Positions 5,413-5,856 of a DNA stretch of 5,856 bases are shown here, piece after piece (position 1 is the first letter of the stretch; each line of letters begins with the position of its first letter). The translations under genes and the position numbers were made by a program. The notes under the pieces are model-generated. The model did no database searches. It was not told the DNA's origin and saw nothing but the letters and a program-made list of their open reading frames with translations. Location: the NCBI GenBank assembly GCA_021827245.1, contig JAKAWN010000427.1:1-5856 (forward strand), given 5' to 3'. The stretch comes from Acidobacteriota bacterium (GTDB taxonomy: Bacteria > Acidobacteriota > Terriglobia > UBA7540).

Positions 5413-5856
5413 TCACTCGACTTCCAGGCCCGCATCGCTGAGCAGTTCGCTTGCGCCCTGGCCAAAGAGTGCTTCGGCTACCTGCTTCCCCAGGCTTTCA
5501 GGATCTTCTGGCTCGCCTGAGGCTTTCGCACGGAGCACTCGCGCGCCGGAAGGATCGGCAACTACCCCGGCCAGACAAAGTTTCCCGGAATCCTGACAAG
5601 CGTAAGCGGCGATGGGAAGCAGGCAACCACCACCGAGCGCTCGCAGCATGGCCCTTTCCGCCCGGACGGCCTGGTGAGTGGATTGATGGTCGAGCGGTGT
5701 AACCGCCTCTTGAATGCTTGTGTTCGTGGGGCAAACTTCAATGGCAAGAGCTCCCTGTCCAACCGCCGGGCACAGTTCGTCTTCTTTGAACCAATTTGTG
5801 ATGCGCGACGCCAGCCCCAGGCGTCGCAGTCCGGCTCCAGCCAGCACCAGCGCTTC
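5413..5856 (-). CDS. hemC: Porphobilinogen deaminase (hydroxymethylbilane synthase), C-terminal part
   Basis: The gene runs off the right edge; 147 C-terminal residues of an expected roughly 300-320 are visible, ending at TGA (5413-5415). The visible part begins EALVLAGAGLRRLGL, a conserved HemC segment, then CPAVGQGALAIEV and the region RAERAMLRALGGGCLLPIAAY. The cysteine in GGGC (codon 5623-5625) is the residue that carries the covalent dipyrromethane cofactor. HemC joins four porphobilinogen molecules into hydroxymethylbilane in the cytoplasm, the direct substrate of the HemD domain encoded just downstream. The frame is open to the window end and the apparent GTG at 5847 is internal, not a start. 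The last about 60 residues are the normal variable C-terminal domain. Nothing is broken. Confidence 0.95.
   Translation of the reverse strand, partial: EALVLAGAGLRRLGLASRITNWFKEDELCPAVGQGALAIEVCPTNTSIQEAVTPLDHQSTHQAVRAERAMLRALGGGCLLPIAAYACQDSGKLCLAGVVADPSGARVLRAKASGEPEDPESLGKQVAEALFGQGASELLSDAGLEVE

Noticed and set aside
1..5856. Mobile elements, CRISPR arrays, defence systems, tRNA or rRNA genes
   Set aside because: No spaced direct repeats, terminal inverted repeats with a transposase, cloverleaf or rRNA sequence was seen on either strand; the genes present are housekeeping or unlinked single genes.

Overview
The window looks like ordinary chromosomal DNA from a free-living bacterium, most likely an acidobacterium. 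That assignment is an inference. It rests on the cold-shock protein sequence, on a tetrapyrrole block of hemC followed by a fused uroporphyrinogen-III methyltransferase/synthase, on an orphan LytTR response regulator, and on secreted proteins of a kind common in Acidobacteriota. GC content looks moderate by eye. I see no insertion sequence, integrase, phage gene, CRISPR array, tRNA or rRNA.

Layout from left to right. Bases 1-567 (+) hold the C-terminal part of an unrecognised protein. It converges with a minus-strand gene (604-1308) for a secreted protein with a TrbI/VirB10-like beta-rich region. Next on the minus strand is a cold-shock protein gene (1586-1795). It has a strong Shine-Dalgarno, a near-consensus sigma70 promoter at 1944-1971 and a leader of about 140 nt that contains a textbook intrinsic terminator (1851-1888). 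Upstream of that, also on the minus strand, is a Nudix hydrolase of the ADP-ribose pyrophosphatase type (2010-2567), preceded by a perfect 13-bp stem-loop (2638-2667). A non-coding divergent region (2668-2992) separates it from a plus-strand LytTR response regulator (2993-3766) with an extended -10 promoter. The right third is a minus-strand tetrapyrrole operon: hemC (partial, cut by the window end) followed by a cobA-hemD fusion (3839-5359).

The genes fall into unrelated units. The hemC/cobA-hemD pair is a true pathway unit: HemC makes hydroxymethylbilane, the HemD half cyclises it to uroporphyrinogen III, and the CobA half methylates that to precorrin-2, feeding the siroheme and cobalamin branches. 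The LytTR regulator has no kinase beside it in the window.

I found no convincing new multi-gene system. The most interesting structure is the cspA leader. There a promoter, a strong terminator hairpin and possible competing pairings (including one that could mask the ribosome-binding site) suggest an attenuator or a small RNA sharing the cspA promoter. This is a hypothesis from sequence only.
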